A stretch of 35,465 nucleotides of DNA from Gammaproteobacteria bacterium. Its GTDB lineage: Bacteria > Pseudomonadota > Gammaproteobacteria > Pseudomonadales > Azotimanducaceae. Position numbers and translations under genes: made by a program. The notes beneath the pieces are model-generated. The model was not told where the DNA came from, made no database searches, and saw only the letters and a list, made by a program, of their open reading frames with translations. How positions within the stretch are numbered: the first letter of the stretch is position 1; every line of letters begins with the position of its first letter. The stretch lies in NCBI GenBank assembly GCA_004357385.1, contig SMWF01000020.1:1-35465 (forward strand), written 5' to 3'. Below, in pieces: positions 10,534-18,988 of this stretch.

Positions 10534-11496
10534 ATGTGGCTTCCCATCCTGGTGCTGATCTTCGGCTTCATCATGCTTGTGTGGAGCGCCGATCGGTTCG
10601 TCTCGGGTGCCGCCGCCGCTGCCAACAATCTGGGCGTATCGAAGATGTTGATCGGCCTGACGGTCGTGTCGCTCGGTACGTCGGCACCGGAAATTCTGGT
10701 CTCTCTGACGGCGTCGCTGGATGGCATTCCGACGCTGGCCATCGGCAACGCGATCGGTTCGAACATCGCCAACATCGGGCTAGTCCTGGGCATCACCGCG
10801 TTGATCAGGCCACTCCCCTTCGCCACGTCGGTCCTGAAAGGCGAACTACCCTGGTTGATCGGCACGACGCTCATTGCACTGTTCTGCCTGGCCGATTTCG
10901 AGCTCAACACCATCGACGGCATCATCCTGCTTAGCGGGCTCGGATACATCCTCTATCGCCTGACGCGCGTACCCAAGTATGCCCCGGAGGGGTTCACCGA
11001 CACCTTCGAAGAAGAGCTGGACGAACTGCCCGAGATGCAGACTACGCGTGCACTGTTCTGGTTAATCACCGGGTTGGTGGTCCTGCTCGTCAGCGCCCAG
11101 GCACTGGTGTGGGCGGCCACGGACATCGCCGAGTATCTCGGCGTGAGCGACCTGGTGATCGGCCTGACCGTGGTCGCCGTCGGAACGAGCCTGCCAGAAC
11201 TGGCCGCAACGGTCGGATCCGCGATCAAGGGTCACCCGGACATCGCCATCGGCAACGTCGTCGGCTCAAACATTCTGAACATTCTGGCGGTGTTGGCCAT
11301 ACCGGCATTGGTGCAACCCACGATTCTCGAGTCCGTAGTGCTGTGGCGCGACTTCGGGATGATGTTTGCGCTGACCATGCTGCTGGTACTGTTCGCCTAC
11401 GGCATGGGATCACGAGCGATCATCACCCGGTTCGAAGGCGGCGTGCTGATGCTCGCCTGGGTCGGATACAACTATCTGCTGTTCCATCAGGCATGA
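10534..11496 (+). CDS. calcium/sodium antiporter, YrbG family
   Basis: The 320-residue product is a K-dependent Na/Ca exchanger homologue of the inner membrane. It has the two inverted alpha repeats expected of the CaCA superfamily: VVSLGTSAPEILVSLTA with GNAIGSNIANIGLVLG in the first half and VVAVGTSLPELAATVGSA with GNVVGSNILNILAVLA in the second. About ten membrane helices are evident, with an acidic loop (FEEELDELPEMQ) between the halves. ATG at 10534 is chosen because it opens directly into the first helix (MWLPILVLIFGFIML); the frame continues upstream without family sequence. In E. coli its orthologue is followed by kdsD and kdsC; here kdsC follows directly. Confidence 0.94.
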   Translation: MWLPILVLIFGFIMLVWSADRFVSGAAAAANNLGVSKMLIGLTVVSLGTSAPEILVSLTASLDGIPTLAIGNAIGSNIANIGLVLGITALIRPLPFATSVLKGELPWLIGTTLIALFCLADFELNTIDGIILLSGLGYILYRLTRVPKYAPEGFTDTFEEELDELPEMQTTRALFWLITGLVVLLVSAQALVWAATDIAEYLGVSDLVIGLTVVAVGTSLPELAATVGSAIKGHPDIAIGNVVGSNILNILAVLAIPALVQPTILESVVLWRDFGMMFALTMLLVLFAYGMGSRAIITRFEGGVLMLAWVGYNYLLFHQA

Positions 11497-11506
11497 TCGC
11501 CCAAGG

Positions 11507-12043
11507 ATGATTGTATTGACTAAAGCGCTGTCGGAGCGGGCGCTGCAGACCCGGCTGCTGATCCTCGACGTAGACGGCGTGCTCACCGATGGGCGCCTCT
11601 ACTACAGCGACAGTGGTAGCGAACTCAAAGGATTCTCGACCCAGGACGGAGCCGCACTGAAACTGCTGATGGGCAGTGGCGTTCAGACCGCGATAATCAC
11701 CGGCAGAAGCTCCGCGCTGGTCGCTCGTCGGGCCGAAGAACTTGGCATCAGTCACTACTATCACGGTTCGGAAGACAAGCGCATGGCGCTGGAGCAACTC
11801 GCGGATGTCAGTGGTGTCTCGCCGGCTCTCATGGCGCATGTGGGCGACGACCTGCCCGACCTGGTGCTGTTCAACCGGGTCGGCCTCAGGTTCGCGGTTC
11901 CCGGTGCACATCCCGTGGTACTCGAGCGCGCCGACTACACGACCACAGCGCAACCGGGGTCTGGCGCGGTCCGCGAAGTGTGTCAACTGTTGATGACCGC
12001 GCAAGGTACCTGGGATGACGCGCTGGCCCGCTATGATCGTTGA
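11507..12043 (+). CDS. kdsC: 3-deoxy-D-manno-octulosonate 8-phosphate phosphatase
   Basis: The 178-residue product is a HAD-superfamily phosphatase that dephosphorylates Kdo-8-phosphate in lipopolysaccharide core synthesis. The motif LDVDGVLTDG gives the nucleophile Asp and general acid Asp (D21 and D23), GRSS with the preceding TAIIT is motif II, and AHVGDDLPDLVLF is the Mg-binding motif; no cap domain is present, as expected for the tetrameric KdsC class. ATG at 11507 abuts AAGG, too close for an ideal ribosome-binding site, so TTG at 11516 (MTKALSERAL) is a possible real start. The next gene, lptC, follows after 3 bp. Confidence 0.95.
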   Translation: MIVLTKALSERALQTRLLILDVDGVLTDGRLYYSDSGSELKGFSTQDGAALKLLMGSGVQTAIITGRSSALVARRAEELGISHYYHGSEDKRMALEQLADVSGVSPALMAHVGDDLPDLVLFNRVGLRFAVPGAHPVVLERADYTTTAQPGSGAVREVCQLLMTAQGTWDDALARYDR

Positions 12044-12046
12044 TTC

Positions 12047-12646
12047 ATGAATGCCTGGAACTGGCTGCTGTTGTTGTCCGGTTGCGTTGCAATCGTTTTC
12101 CTGCTGCGTGATACCGACGAGGCCGCAATCGACGCATCGCCATCCGAGGTGCTTTCGGACGAGCCGGACCTGTACATGGAAGACGCCGTGATCACTCAGT
12201 ACCAGGACGACGGGACGCTCAGATACGAACTGGCCGCGAGCCGTGTCCGCCATTACCAGGATCGCGACCTGACGCGGCTCGACACACCCGATCTGCAGAT
12301 GCACCAGACCGACCATCCGCCCTGGAGCGCGCGCGCCGACGAAGGAGAGATCAGATACCAGGCGACCCGGGGGAACGTCCTCGAGGAGGTCGTCTATCTG
12401 CACCACAATGTGTACCTGGAGCAGACGCGCGGCGAACGCTTCATCAGCCTCAGGTCCGACGACCTCACCATCTACCCCCAACGTCAATACGCGGAAACGG
12501 ACCAAGCTGTTATCATCGATACCAACACCGGACGCACCAAGGCGGTGGGTCTGGCGGCCGATCTGGAACGCAGCGTGCTGCAACTGTCGTCCAACGAAAC
12601 CCAACGAGTGCATTCAATTGTCCTGCCGTTTCAGTTCAAGCCGTAG
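12047..12646 (+). CDS. lptC: LPS export periplasmic/membrane protein LptC
   Basis: The 199-residue product is LptC, the bitopic inner-membrane protein that receives LPS from LptB2FG and hands it to LptA. One N-terminal membrane helix (about residues 4-20, WNWLLLLSGCVAIVFLL) is followed by a beta-jellyroll domain with family segments such as MEDAVITQYQDDGTLRYELAAS and a hydrophobic-alternating C-terminus. LptC proteins are poorly conserved, so the call rests on topology, this segment and the position between kdsC and lptA. The 3' end probably overlaps lptA by about 29 bases. Confidence 0.9.
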   Translation: MNAWNWLLLLSGCVAIVFLLRDTDEAAIDASPSEVLSDEPDLYMEDAVITQYQDDGTLRYELAASRVRHYQDRDLTRLDTPDLQMHQTDHPPWSARADEGEIRYQATRGNVLEEVVYLHHNVYLEQTRGERFISLRSDDLTIYPQRQYAETDQAVIIDTNTGRTKAVGLAADLERSVLQLSSNETQRVHSIVLPFQFKP

Positions 12647-13127
12647 GGCCGCATCGTTGTGCGTCGCAACGCTGCTGATGGCCGTCCCGGTCAGCTGGGC
12701 GTTGCCTGAAGACGCCGACCAGCCGATCAACATTCGCGCCGACACCGCGGAACTCGACGAAGGCAAGGGAGTGGCAATCTACCGGGGTTCCGTGCAGTTG
12801 GATCAGGGCACTCTGCGTGTGACCGCGGACACCATGACCATCGAACTGGTCGACCAGAAGGTCGTCAGGATCACCGCCGAGGGCAATCTCGCGCACTATC
12901 AACAACAGCTGAACCTAGACGATGATGCGGTGGTCGCGAACGCAGAGACGATCATCTACCACACGCAAACGGAACGCGTCGAACTCGTGGGTAAGGCCTA
13001 CCTGAGGCAGAACGAAAACGAGTTCCGGGGTGCGCTCATCGAGTACGACATGCGCGCCGGCAAAGTCAACGCCACCGGGGGTCGGGTGGAAATGATCCTC
13101 AAGCCCGCGGCACGGTCAACCGAGTAG
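12618..13127 (+). CDS. lptA: LPS transport periplasmic protein LptA
   Basis: The 169-residue product is the periplasmic bridge protein LptA, whose OstA/LptA domain carries LPS between LptC and LptD. The mature part begins near LPEDADQPINIRADTAELDE and contains the repeated beta-strand pattern AIYRGSVQLDQGTLRVTADTMTIE, typical of the family. The frame has no suitable ATG: TTG at 12618 gives a good signal peptide with two arginines (MSCRFSSSRRAASLCVATLL, cleaved after SWA) and overlaps lptC by 29 bases. TTG at 12657 has AGGG eight bases upstream but would give an uncharged n-region. The start is therefore uncertain. lptB follows after 6 bp. Confidence 0.9.
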   Translation: MSCRFSSSRRAASLCVATLLMAVPVSWALPEDADQPINIRADTAELDEGKGVAIYRGSVQLDQGTLRVTADTMTIELVDQKVVRITAEGNLAHYQQQLNLDDDAVVANAETIIYHTQTERVELVGKAYLRQNENEFRGALIEYDMRAGKVNATGGRVEMILKPAARSTE

Positions 13128-13133
13128 TCGTCC

Positions 13134-13859
13134 ATGCCAGAGCTGCGGGTGCGTAACTTGAGCAAGCGGTACGGTCAACGGCAGGTCGTGGAAGACATCA
13201 GCCTGACCGTCGCCCGCGGTGAGATCATCGGACTCCTGGGCCCCAATGGGGCGGGCAAGACCACCAGCTTTCACATGATCGTGGGTCTGATCAAAGCAGA
13301 CGGCGGCAGCATTTTGCTGGATGACGTCAGCATCACCAATCAGCCGATGCACCAGCGCGCGCGCGCCGGGATTGGCTACCTGCCCCAGGAAGCCAGCGTG
13401 TTCCGCAAGCTGAGCGCCGAAGACAACCTGCGCGCGATACTGGAACTGCGCAAAGATCTGGACAAGTCGGCGCGCAACGAAAAACTCGAATCGCTGCTCG
13501 ACGAGTTCGGTCTGCAGGGCGTACGCAGCAATCTCGGAGAGCAACTGTCCGGCGGGGAACGGAGGCGCGTCGAAATCGCCCGCGCGCTCGCCACAGAACT
13601 CAAATTCATTCTGCTGGACGAGCCCTTCGCCGGCGTCGATCCGATTTCCGTGAACGAGATCAAGAGTCTGATCCGCGACCTGGCAAAACGGCGAATAGGG
13701 GTGCTGATCACCGATCACAACGTTCGCGAGACCCTCGACATCTGTGACAGGGCTTACATTGTCGCCACGGGCCACATCATTGCAGAAGGTGACGCGGACG
13801 CCATACTATCCAATGAGACCGTACGCGACGTGTACCTCGGCGATGAGTTCCGCCTCTGA
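13134..13859 (+). CDS. lptB: LPS export ABC transporter ATPase LptB
   Basis: The 241-residue product is the cytoplasmic ATPase that powers LPS extraction by LptB2FG. Walker A is GPNGAGKT (residues 36-43), the Q-loop is [10 protein letters not shown], the signature is LSGGERRR (138-145), Walker B is [12 protein letters not shown] (from 159), and the switch His lies in [26 protein letters not shown] and [18 protein letters not shown] are specific for LptB within the ABC family. The permeases LptF and LptG are not in this window, as is usual, since they are encoded elsewhere. Confidence 0.98.
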   Translation: MPELRVRNLSKRYGQRQVVEDISLTVARGEIIGLLGPNGAGKTTSFHMIVGLIKADGGSILLDDVSITNQPMHQRARAGIGYLPQEASVFRKLSAEDNLRAILELRKDLDKSARNEKLESLLDEFGLQGVRSNLGEQLSGGERRRVEIARALATELKFILLDEPFAGVDPISVNEIKSLIRDLAKRRIGVLITDHNVRETLDICDRAYIVATGHIIAEGDADAILSNETVRDVYLGDEFRL

Positions 13860-13935
13860 CCCCGACGAATCAGCCCCCATTTCGAGGTTCGGGCGCCTCC
13901 GCAGGGTTAAATGAACGGCGTCGCAGCAGATACGT

Positions 13936-15468
13936 ATGAAGCAAACGCTGACGCTCAAACTCGGGCAGCACCTGACGATGACACCCCAGCTGCAGCAGGC
14001 GATTCGCCTGTTGCAGTTGTCGACGCTCGATTTGCAGCTCGAAATTCAGCAGGCGATCGAAAGCAACCCGATGCTGGAACTCGACGAGGATGATGTCGAT
14101 AGTATCGACGAGCCGGACCCGGATTCTGTCGAGGCGCTAACCGACGAAGCCGAAAAAACCGCCGGAGTCGATGAGGATGCTGGCGACGAACCCGACTCGG
14201 AACGCTCTGGCGATCCGGAGGCCGACTCGGACTCCGATGGGCCACAAGCCGACGGCGAATGGCAGGACGAGATCCCGGAGGAGTTACCGGTCGACAGTTC
14301 CTGGGACGATGTGTATCAGCCCGCCTTGCCCCCTGTGGCGTCCGGGTCCGACTACGACCACGAAGAGCGCAACGGCACTCAAGACAGCCTCGCGGACCAC
14401 CTTGCCTGGCAGCTGAATCTGACGCCGATGTCGGACACCGACCTGGTCATTGGTACTGCGATCATCGAGGCCGTGAATAACGACGGCATGATGACCCAGA
14501 CGATCGACGACCTGCTGCAGGGTTTCGATCCGGAGTTGGAGATCGAGCCGGACGAAGTCGAGGCGGTTCTGAAACGCATTCAACAGTTTGATCCGCCCGG
14601 GGTGGCAGCCCGGGATCTTTCGGAATGTCTGCTCATCCAGTTGCGCCAGCTCAATGACGGACACGCGCTACTGGCCGACGCCAAGGCCCTGGTCGCCGAT
14701 CACCTCGACCTCCTCGCCGCCCACGACTTCGTCGCACTGAGGCGCAAAACCCGATTGGCCGAGGACGAACTGCGCAGCGTGATCGACCTGATCCAGTCCT
14801 TGAACCCACGTCCCGGGTCCGGCGTCGGGCCCGACGAAACCGAGTACGTCATTCCAGACATCCTGGTCCGCAAGGAAAAAGGCAAGTGGCTGGTCGAACT
14901 GAATCCCGAAGCCGCGCCGCGCGTGCGCATCAACAACGACTACGCGAGTCTGGTCAAACGCGCCGACAACTCCCCCGACAATCAGTTCCTCAAGAACAAC
15001 CTCCAGGAAGCTCGCTGGTTCCTCAAGAGCCTCCAGAGTCGCAACCAGACACTGCTCAAGGTCGGCACGCGAATCGTCGAGCATCAGCGCGGATTTCTCG
15101 AATATGGGGAGGAAGCGATGAAACCACTGGTGTTGCACGACATTGCGGACGCGGTCGACATGCACGAATCGACTATTTCCCGAGTCACGACCCGCAAATA
15201 CATGCATACGCCGCGCGGCGTCTTCGAACTCAAATACTTTTTCTCGAGCCACGTCGGCACCGCCACAGGTGGCGAAGTCTCCAGTACCGCAATCCGTGCG
15301 CTGATCAAAAAGCTCACGGCTGAAGAGAACCCGCGAAAACCGTTGAGCGACAGCAAAATCGCGGCGATACTCGCAGAGCAGGACATCAGGGTGGCGCGAC
15401 GAACGGTTGCGAAGTATCGCGACCTGCTGTTGATTCCACCCTCGAACGAACGGAAACGGCTGGTCTGA
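13936..15468 (+). CDS. rpoN: RNA polymerase sigma-54 factor
   Basis: The 510-residue product is sigma-54, which directs RNA polymerase to -24/-12 promoters and needs an AAA+ activator. Region I is present ([29 protein letters not shown]), followed by the acidic, poorly conserved region II (about residues 50-130, rich in Asp and Glu). The core-binding domain and the DNA-binding domain end in the RpoN box [10 protein letters not shown] (residues 487-496). The 76-bp gap after lptB shows no clear promoter or terminator, so readthrough from the LPS operon is plausible. It heads the conserved rpoN-hpf-ptsN-rapZ-ptsO group. Confidence 0.98.
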   Translation: MKQTLTLKLGQHLTMTPQLQQAIRLLQLSTLDLQLEIQQAIESNPMLELDEDDVDSIDEPDPDSVEALTDEAEKTAGVDEDAGDEPDSERSGDPEADSDSDGPQADGEWQDEIPEELPVDSSWDDVYQPALPPVASGSDYDHEERNGTQDSLADHLAWQLNLTPMSDTDLVIGTAIIEAVNNDGMMTQTIDDLLQGFDPELEIEPDEVEAVLKRIQQFDPPGVAARDLSECLLIQLRQLNDGHALLADAKALVADHLDLLAAHDFVALRRKTRLAEDELRSVIDLIQSLNPRPGSGVGPDETEYVIPDILVRKEKGKWLVELNPEAAPRVRINNDYASLVKRADNSPDNQFLKNNLQEARWFLKSLQSRNQTLLKVGTRIVEHQRGFLEYGEEAMKPLVLHDIADAVDMHESTISRVTTRKYMHTPRGVFELKYFFSSHVGTATGGEVSSTAIRALIKKLTAEENPRKPLSDSKIAAILAEQDIRVARRTVAKYRDLLLIPPSNERKRLV

Positions 15469-15544
15469 GGCGGCTCGTCGCCGGCCGGATCAGCGGCGCC
15501 AGTCGATGGCCCCGCGCCTCGATGTCTTCCGACGCGTCCGACAG

Positions 15545-15563
15545 GGGTCGACACGGTCGACCC
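15545..15563. promoter_or_regulatory. perfect palindrome upstream of hpf
   Basis: The arms GGGTCGAC (15545-15552) and GTCGACCC (15556-15563) are exact reverse complements around a 3-base centre, ending 27 bases before the hpf ATG. It could be a dimeric operator, or a hairpin in an mRNA leader or behind rpoN. There is no following T-run, so it is not a standard terminator. The binding factor is unknown. Confidence 0.35.
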
Positions 15564-15590
15564 GGTACGATACGCAAAAAGGAGAAGTCC

Positions 15591-15896
15591 ATGCAGCTCA
15601 GCGTCTCCGGGCATCACATCGAAGTAACCGACGCCCTGCACAGCTATGTCACCAGCAAGTTCGAGCGCCTGGAACGTCACTACGACCATATGACCAACGT
15701 CCACGTGGTGCTTTCAGTGGAAAAGCTCGTTCACAAGGCCGAGGCAACGGTTCACATCAGCGGCGCGGAGATTTTCGCGGACGCCGATGAAGACGACTTG
15801 TATGCAGCAATTGACGCCTTGGCCGACAAACTCGATCGGCAGATAGTCAAGCACAAGGAAAAGCTCGTGGAGCGCCATCACCGCGGTCGCAGTTGA
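15591..15896 (+). CDS. hpf: ribosome hibernation promoting factor, short form
   Basis: The 101-residue product is the short HPF of the RaiA/HPF family, which binds the small subunit in stationary phase and helps to form inactive 100S ribosomes. The N-terminus MQLSVSGHHIEVTDALHSYV and the pattern KFERLERHYDHMTNVHVVLSVEK are typical. No C-terminal dimerisation domain is present, so it would need RMF for dimer formation as in E. coli. ATG at 15591 is preceded by AAAAAGGAG at good spacing; a longer frame upstream to 15522 does not fit the family. It is preceded by a perfect palindrome and ends near or overlapping ptsN. Confidence 0.97.
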   Translation: MQLSVSGHHIEVTDALHSYVTSKFERLERHYDHMTNVHVVLSVEKLVHKAEATVHISGAEIFADADEDDLYAAIDALADKLDRQIVKHKEKLVERHHRGRS

Positions 15897-15925
15897 CCCG
15901 GCTGCCCCTTACCATTGCCGGCAAT

Positions 15926-16417
15926 ATGATCGATTTCCGTTCCATCCTGCGCCCCAGCCTGACCCGGAGTTCATTTCCAGCCTCCAGCAAGAAGCGCGTC
16001 CTGGAGCAAGCCGCCGAAGTGATCGCAACCGGTTCGTCCGATCTGATCTCACGCCAGCTGTTCGATCAGCTGATGGCGCGGGAGCGGCTCGGTTCTACCG
16101 GCCTCGGCGAAGGCGTCGCCCTGCCACATTGCAGGCTCGATGGCACGCGCTCGATTATTGGCGCTTTCCTGCATCTGGCAAGCCCCATCGATTTCGATTC
16201 AGACGACGGCGAACCCGTGGATCTGATTTTCGTACTCGTGGTGCCCAGCGAGGCCGAGGGAGCACACCTCGATGTTCTGAAAAATGTCGCGCGCGTATTA
16301 GGCGATCCGACCAGCCGAGAGCGACTTCGCGCGCCCACCGACGACACCGATCTGTACAGCAACCTGCTCGACCTGCTGGAGCGCGCCACTGGGTTGGGGG
16401 AACGGTCGGAGTCATGA
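15926..16417 (+). CDS. ptsN: nitrogen-type PTS EIIA protein (EIIA-Ntr)
   Basis: The 163-residue product is the terminal phosphate acceptor of the nitrogen-related PTS, a regulator of potassium and nitrogen physiology. The family core is visible: SSKKRVLEQAAEVIA, ARERLGSTGLGEGVALPHCRLDG with phosphorylated His68, and PVDLIFVLVVPSEAEGAHLDVL. ATG at 15926 gives the usual N-terminus (MIDFRSILRP, like Pseudomonas PtsN). The in-frame TTG at 15893, overlapping the hpf stop as TTGA, is an alternative that would add 11 residues. It overlaps rapZ by 4 bases (ATGA). Confidence 0.95.
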   Translation: MIDFRSILRPSLTRSSFPASSKKRVLEQAAEVIATGSSDLISRQLFDQLMARERLGSTGLGEGVALPHCRLDGTRSIIGAFLHLASPIDFDSDDGEPVDLIFVLVVPSEAEGAHLDVLKNVARVLGDPTSRERLRAPTDDTDLYSNLLDLLERATGLGERSES

Positions 16418-17274
16418 AGGTCATCGTGATCAGCGGCCGATCCGGCTCCGGTAAAAGTACCGCACTGCACGTTCTGGAAGATGCCGGATTCAACTGCATC
16501 GACAACTTTCCAGTCGCTTTGCTGCCCGCACTGATCGAAAATATACGACAGGATCCGTCCCAGGCGAATCAGGAACTGGCGGTCAGCATCGATGCTCGCA
16601 ATTCGGCGCACGACCTCGAACGCTTCCCTGAAATTCTACTGACATTGGACAAACCCGACGTCCATTTCGAGATCATCTACCTCGACGCGCTTGGCCCCAC
16701 CCTCGTCAAACGGTTCAGCGAAACACGCCGGCGCCATCCGCTGACCGATGCAACCACCGATCTGCGTCAAGCGATTGAAGCAGAGCGCGCCGTCCTGGCG
16801 AACATCGCCGACATCGCCGACCTCAACATCGACACCACGCGGCTGTCAGCCGCGGACCTCACTGACACGATCAGGCAGCGTGTTACCTTGCGCGACCAAT
16901 CGAACATGTCACTGCTGTTCCGCTCCTTTGGCTATAAATACGGCGTGCCAGTGGACGGCGACATGGTTTTCGACACCCGCTGCCTGCCCAATCCTCACTG
17001 GGAACCTGAATTGCGTAAGCTCACCGGCCGCGATCAGCCAGTGATCGACTATCTCGAATCCCAGAGTGACGTGAGCGAAATGTACGCTGACATCCATGGC
17101 TATCTCGCCAACTGGCTGCCGCGCTTCGCCGCCAACCACCGCGTCTACATGACCGTGGCGATCGGTTGTACCGGGGGAAGGCACCGATCGGTGTACATGG
17201 CCGAACGCCTCGGCGCGCAGTTCGTTAGAGACAACGACAACGTGCTGGTCCGACACCGGGAACTGGAGTTCTGA
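16414..17274 (+). CDS. rapZ: RNase adapter protein RapZ
   Basis: The 286-residue product is RapZ (YvcJ family), which in enteric bacteria binds the small RNA GlmZ and presents it to RNase E, tuning glucosamine-6-phosphate synthesis; in other groups its RNA partner is less clear. Walker A is GRSGSGKS (residues 8-15), followed by CIDNFPVALLP. The C-terminal domain carries the conserved VAIGCTGGRHRSVYMAERL segment. The start ATG at 16414 overlaps the ptsN stop as ATGA; the reading frame is open further upstream but only as a shadow of ptsN. Confidence 0.97.
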   Translation: MKVIVISGRSGSGKSTALHVLEDAGFNCIDNFPVALLPALIENIRQDPSQANQELAVSIDARNSAHDLERFPEILLTLDKPDVHFEIIYLDALGPTLVKRFSETRRRHPLTDATTDLRQAIEAERAVLANIADIADLNIDTTRLSAADLTDTIRQRVTLRDQSNMSLLFRSFGYKYGVPVDGDMVFDTRCLPNPHWEPELRKLTGRDQPVIDYLESQSDVSEMYADIHGYLANWLPRFAANHRVYMTVAIGCTGGRHRSVYMAERLGAQFVRDNDNVLVRHRELEF

Positions 17275-17280
17275 TCGGCC

Positions 17281-17550
17281 ATGTCGGAACGCGAAATCAC
17301 CATCATCAACCGGTTGGGACTGCATGCCCGCGCGGCATCGAAGTTCGTCAACCTGGCAAAAACCTTCGGCAGCACCATCGAGCTCGTCAACGGTGATATC
17401 CGCGTCGACGGCAAACGCATCATGAGCGTCATGCTGTTGGGCGCAAGCCAGAACACCCGGTTGACGCTCTGCACGGATGGAGAAGATGCGGACCAGGCGA
17501 TGGGTGCACTCTGCGACCTCATCGAAGATCGGTTCGGCGAGGCCGAATAG
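17281..17550 (+). CDS. ptsO: phosphocarrier protein NPr (HPr family)
   Basis: The 89-residue product is the NPr phosphocarrier that passes phosphate from EI-Ntr to PtsN. The active site is NRLGLHARAA with His15; the regulatory-serine region GKRIMSVMLLGA and the C-terminal DLIEDRFGEAE complete the HPr fold. It follows rapZ after 6 bp and closes the rpoN group, as in Pseudomonas and E. coli. EI-Ntr (ptsP) is not in this window. Confidence 0.96.
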   Translation: MSEREITIINRLGLHARAASKFVNLAKTFGSTIELVNGDIRVDGKRIMSVMLLGASQNTRLTLCTDGEDADQAMGALCDLIEDRFGEAE

Positions 17551-17646
17551 TTCAGAGAGCCTCTCGTCGAGTATTGGATCGAGGGTTCCTCGCTGGCTGC
17601 ACATCCGGTGACAGGTTAATCTTGCCGCGCCTATCCAGGAGGCGGC

Positions 17647-18984
17647 ATGGAGTTCCAGAAGCAGCTCAGTGAAGTAATCCGCTCATTCGACGCCGGAACC
17701 TGGGACGAGATGCGCTTTCTGCTCGCCGCGCTCAAGCCCCGGGAGATCGCCAACCTTCTGGAATCGACGCCGCGGAAGGTGCGCTCCGTCGTCTGGGAAC
17801 TGGTGGATGAAGAGACTTCGCACAAGGTTCTCCAGTATCTGGTGGATGATGTCCGTGCGGATTTCCTGGAGTCCATGGACACGGCAGAGTTGGTCGCCGC
17901 GGCCGACGATCTCGCAACCGACGATTTCGCGGACATCCTCCAGCAACTACCCGACACGATTACCCGGGAAGTTCTCAATTCCATGGACGCCCGCGACCGG
18001 GCCCGGGTCGAGGCGGTGCTCGCCTACCCCGAGGACAGCGCCGGCGGCCTGATGAACACGGACACCACCACCGTACGACCCCGTCATTCGCTGGAGCTCG
18101 TGCTGCGCTACCTTCGCCGGCAAGGCGAGCTCCCGGAGGCGACCGACAATCTGATCGTGGTCAACAGCCGGGATGAATACGTCGGCGTGTTGCCGCTGAC
18201 GCGGCTGATCACCTCGGACCCGAGCGTTACCGTGCGCGAAGTCATGAACGCCGAAGCCGAGGCCATTGAGGTATCCAGTCCCGACACCGAGGTTGCGCAT
18301 CTGTTCGCCGAGCAGGATCTCATTTCGGCCCCCGTGGTCGATCCGCAGGGCAAACTGTTGGGCCGAATCACCATCGACGACGTGGTGGACGTGATCATTG
18401 AGGACGCGGATGAAACGATACTCGCCCGGGCCGGCCTGGAGGTAGACGAGGATACCTTCACGCCAGCGCTCAAATCTGCCCGCAGACGAGCGGTATGGTT
18501 GGGCATCAACCTCGTCACCGCCTTGCTCGCCGCGGCGGTCATTCACGTTTTTGAGGAAACTATTGCCAAAGTCGTTACGCTGGCAGTGCTGATGCCAATC
18601 GTGGCCAGCATGGGAGGCATCGCAGGAACCCAGACGCTGACGCTGGTCATACGCGGCCAGGCACTCGGTCAGCTGGGCGGAGGCAACCTGTGGTGGTTGT
18701 TCAACCGCGAGCTGGTCGTGGCGATTCTCAACGGACTGCTCTGGGCAAGCCTGGTGGCGGCCGGCGTGGCCCTGGTGTTCGGGGACGTAACCCTCGGCGC
18801 ACTCATAGGCATCGCGATCATCATCAACATGATCGTTGCCGTGGTATCAGGCAGCGTCTTACCTTCGATCCTCAACGCCGTCAGCATCGATCCCGCGATA
18901 GCAGGCGGCGTGGTCCTCACCACGATTACCGATGTGGCCGGTTTCTTCGTATTCCTCGGACTGGCGACCCTCGCCTACGCCTAG
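17647..18984 (+). CDS. mgtE: magnesium transporter MgtE
   Basis: The 445-residue product is a Mg2+ channel/transporter of the inner membrane. The N-terminal helical domain (residues 1-130, with the DDFADILQQLP repeats) is followed by a CBS pair (about 135-255: YPEDSAGGLMNTD, ADETILARAG), which senses Mg2+. Five membrane helices fill the C-terminal part, with MPIVASMGGIAGTQTLTLVIRG and ITDVAGFFVFLGLATLAYA, the usual pore-region motifs. AGGAGG stands four bases before ATG at 17647. The 96-bp gap after ptsO is too short for an M-box riboswitch. Its stop and the pmbA stop lie in the string CTAGTGTCCTAG (18981-18992). Confidence 0.96.
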   Translation: MEFQKQLSEVIRSFDAGTWDEMRFLLAALKPREIANLLESTPRKVRSVVWELVDEETSHKVLQYLVDDVRADFLESMDTAELVAAADDLATDDFADILQQLPDTITREVLNSMDARDRARVEAVLAYPEDSAGGLMNTDTTTVRPRHSLELVLRYLRRQGELPEATDNLIVVNSRDEYVGVLPLTRLITSDPSVTVREVMNAEAEAIEVSSPDTEVAHLFAEQDLISAPVVDPQGKLLGRITIDDVVDVIIEDADETILARAGLEVDEDTFTPALKSARRRAVWLGINLVTALLAAAVIHVFEETIAKVVTLAVLMPIVASMGGIAGTQTLTLVIRGQALGQLGGGNLWWLFNRELVVAILNGLLWASLVAAGVALVFGDVTLGALIGIAIIINMIVAVVSGSVLPSILNAVSIDPAIAGGVVLTTITDVAGFFVFLGLATLAYA

Positions 18985-18988
18985 TGTC

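Noticed and set aside
13860-13935. A separate promoter or terminator before rpoN
   Set aside because: No pair of -35/-10 elements at proper spacing and no hairpin with T-run could be found; readthrough is the simpler reading.
17580-17592. CGAGG-GTT-CCTCG hairpin after ptsO as a terminator
   Set aside because: The stem is only 5 bp and no T-run follows.
17551-17646. M-box or other Mg2+ riboswitch before mgtE
   Set aside because: The 96-bp gap is too short for an M-box and shows no matching conserved blocks.
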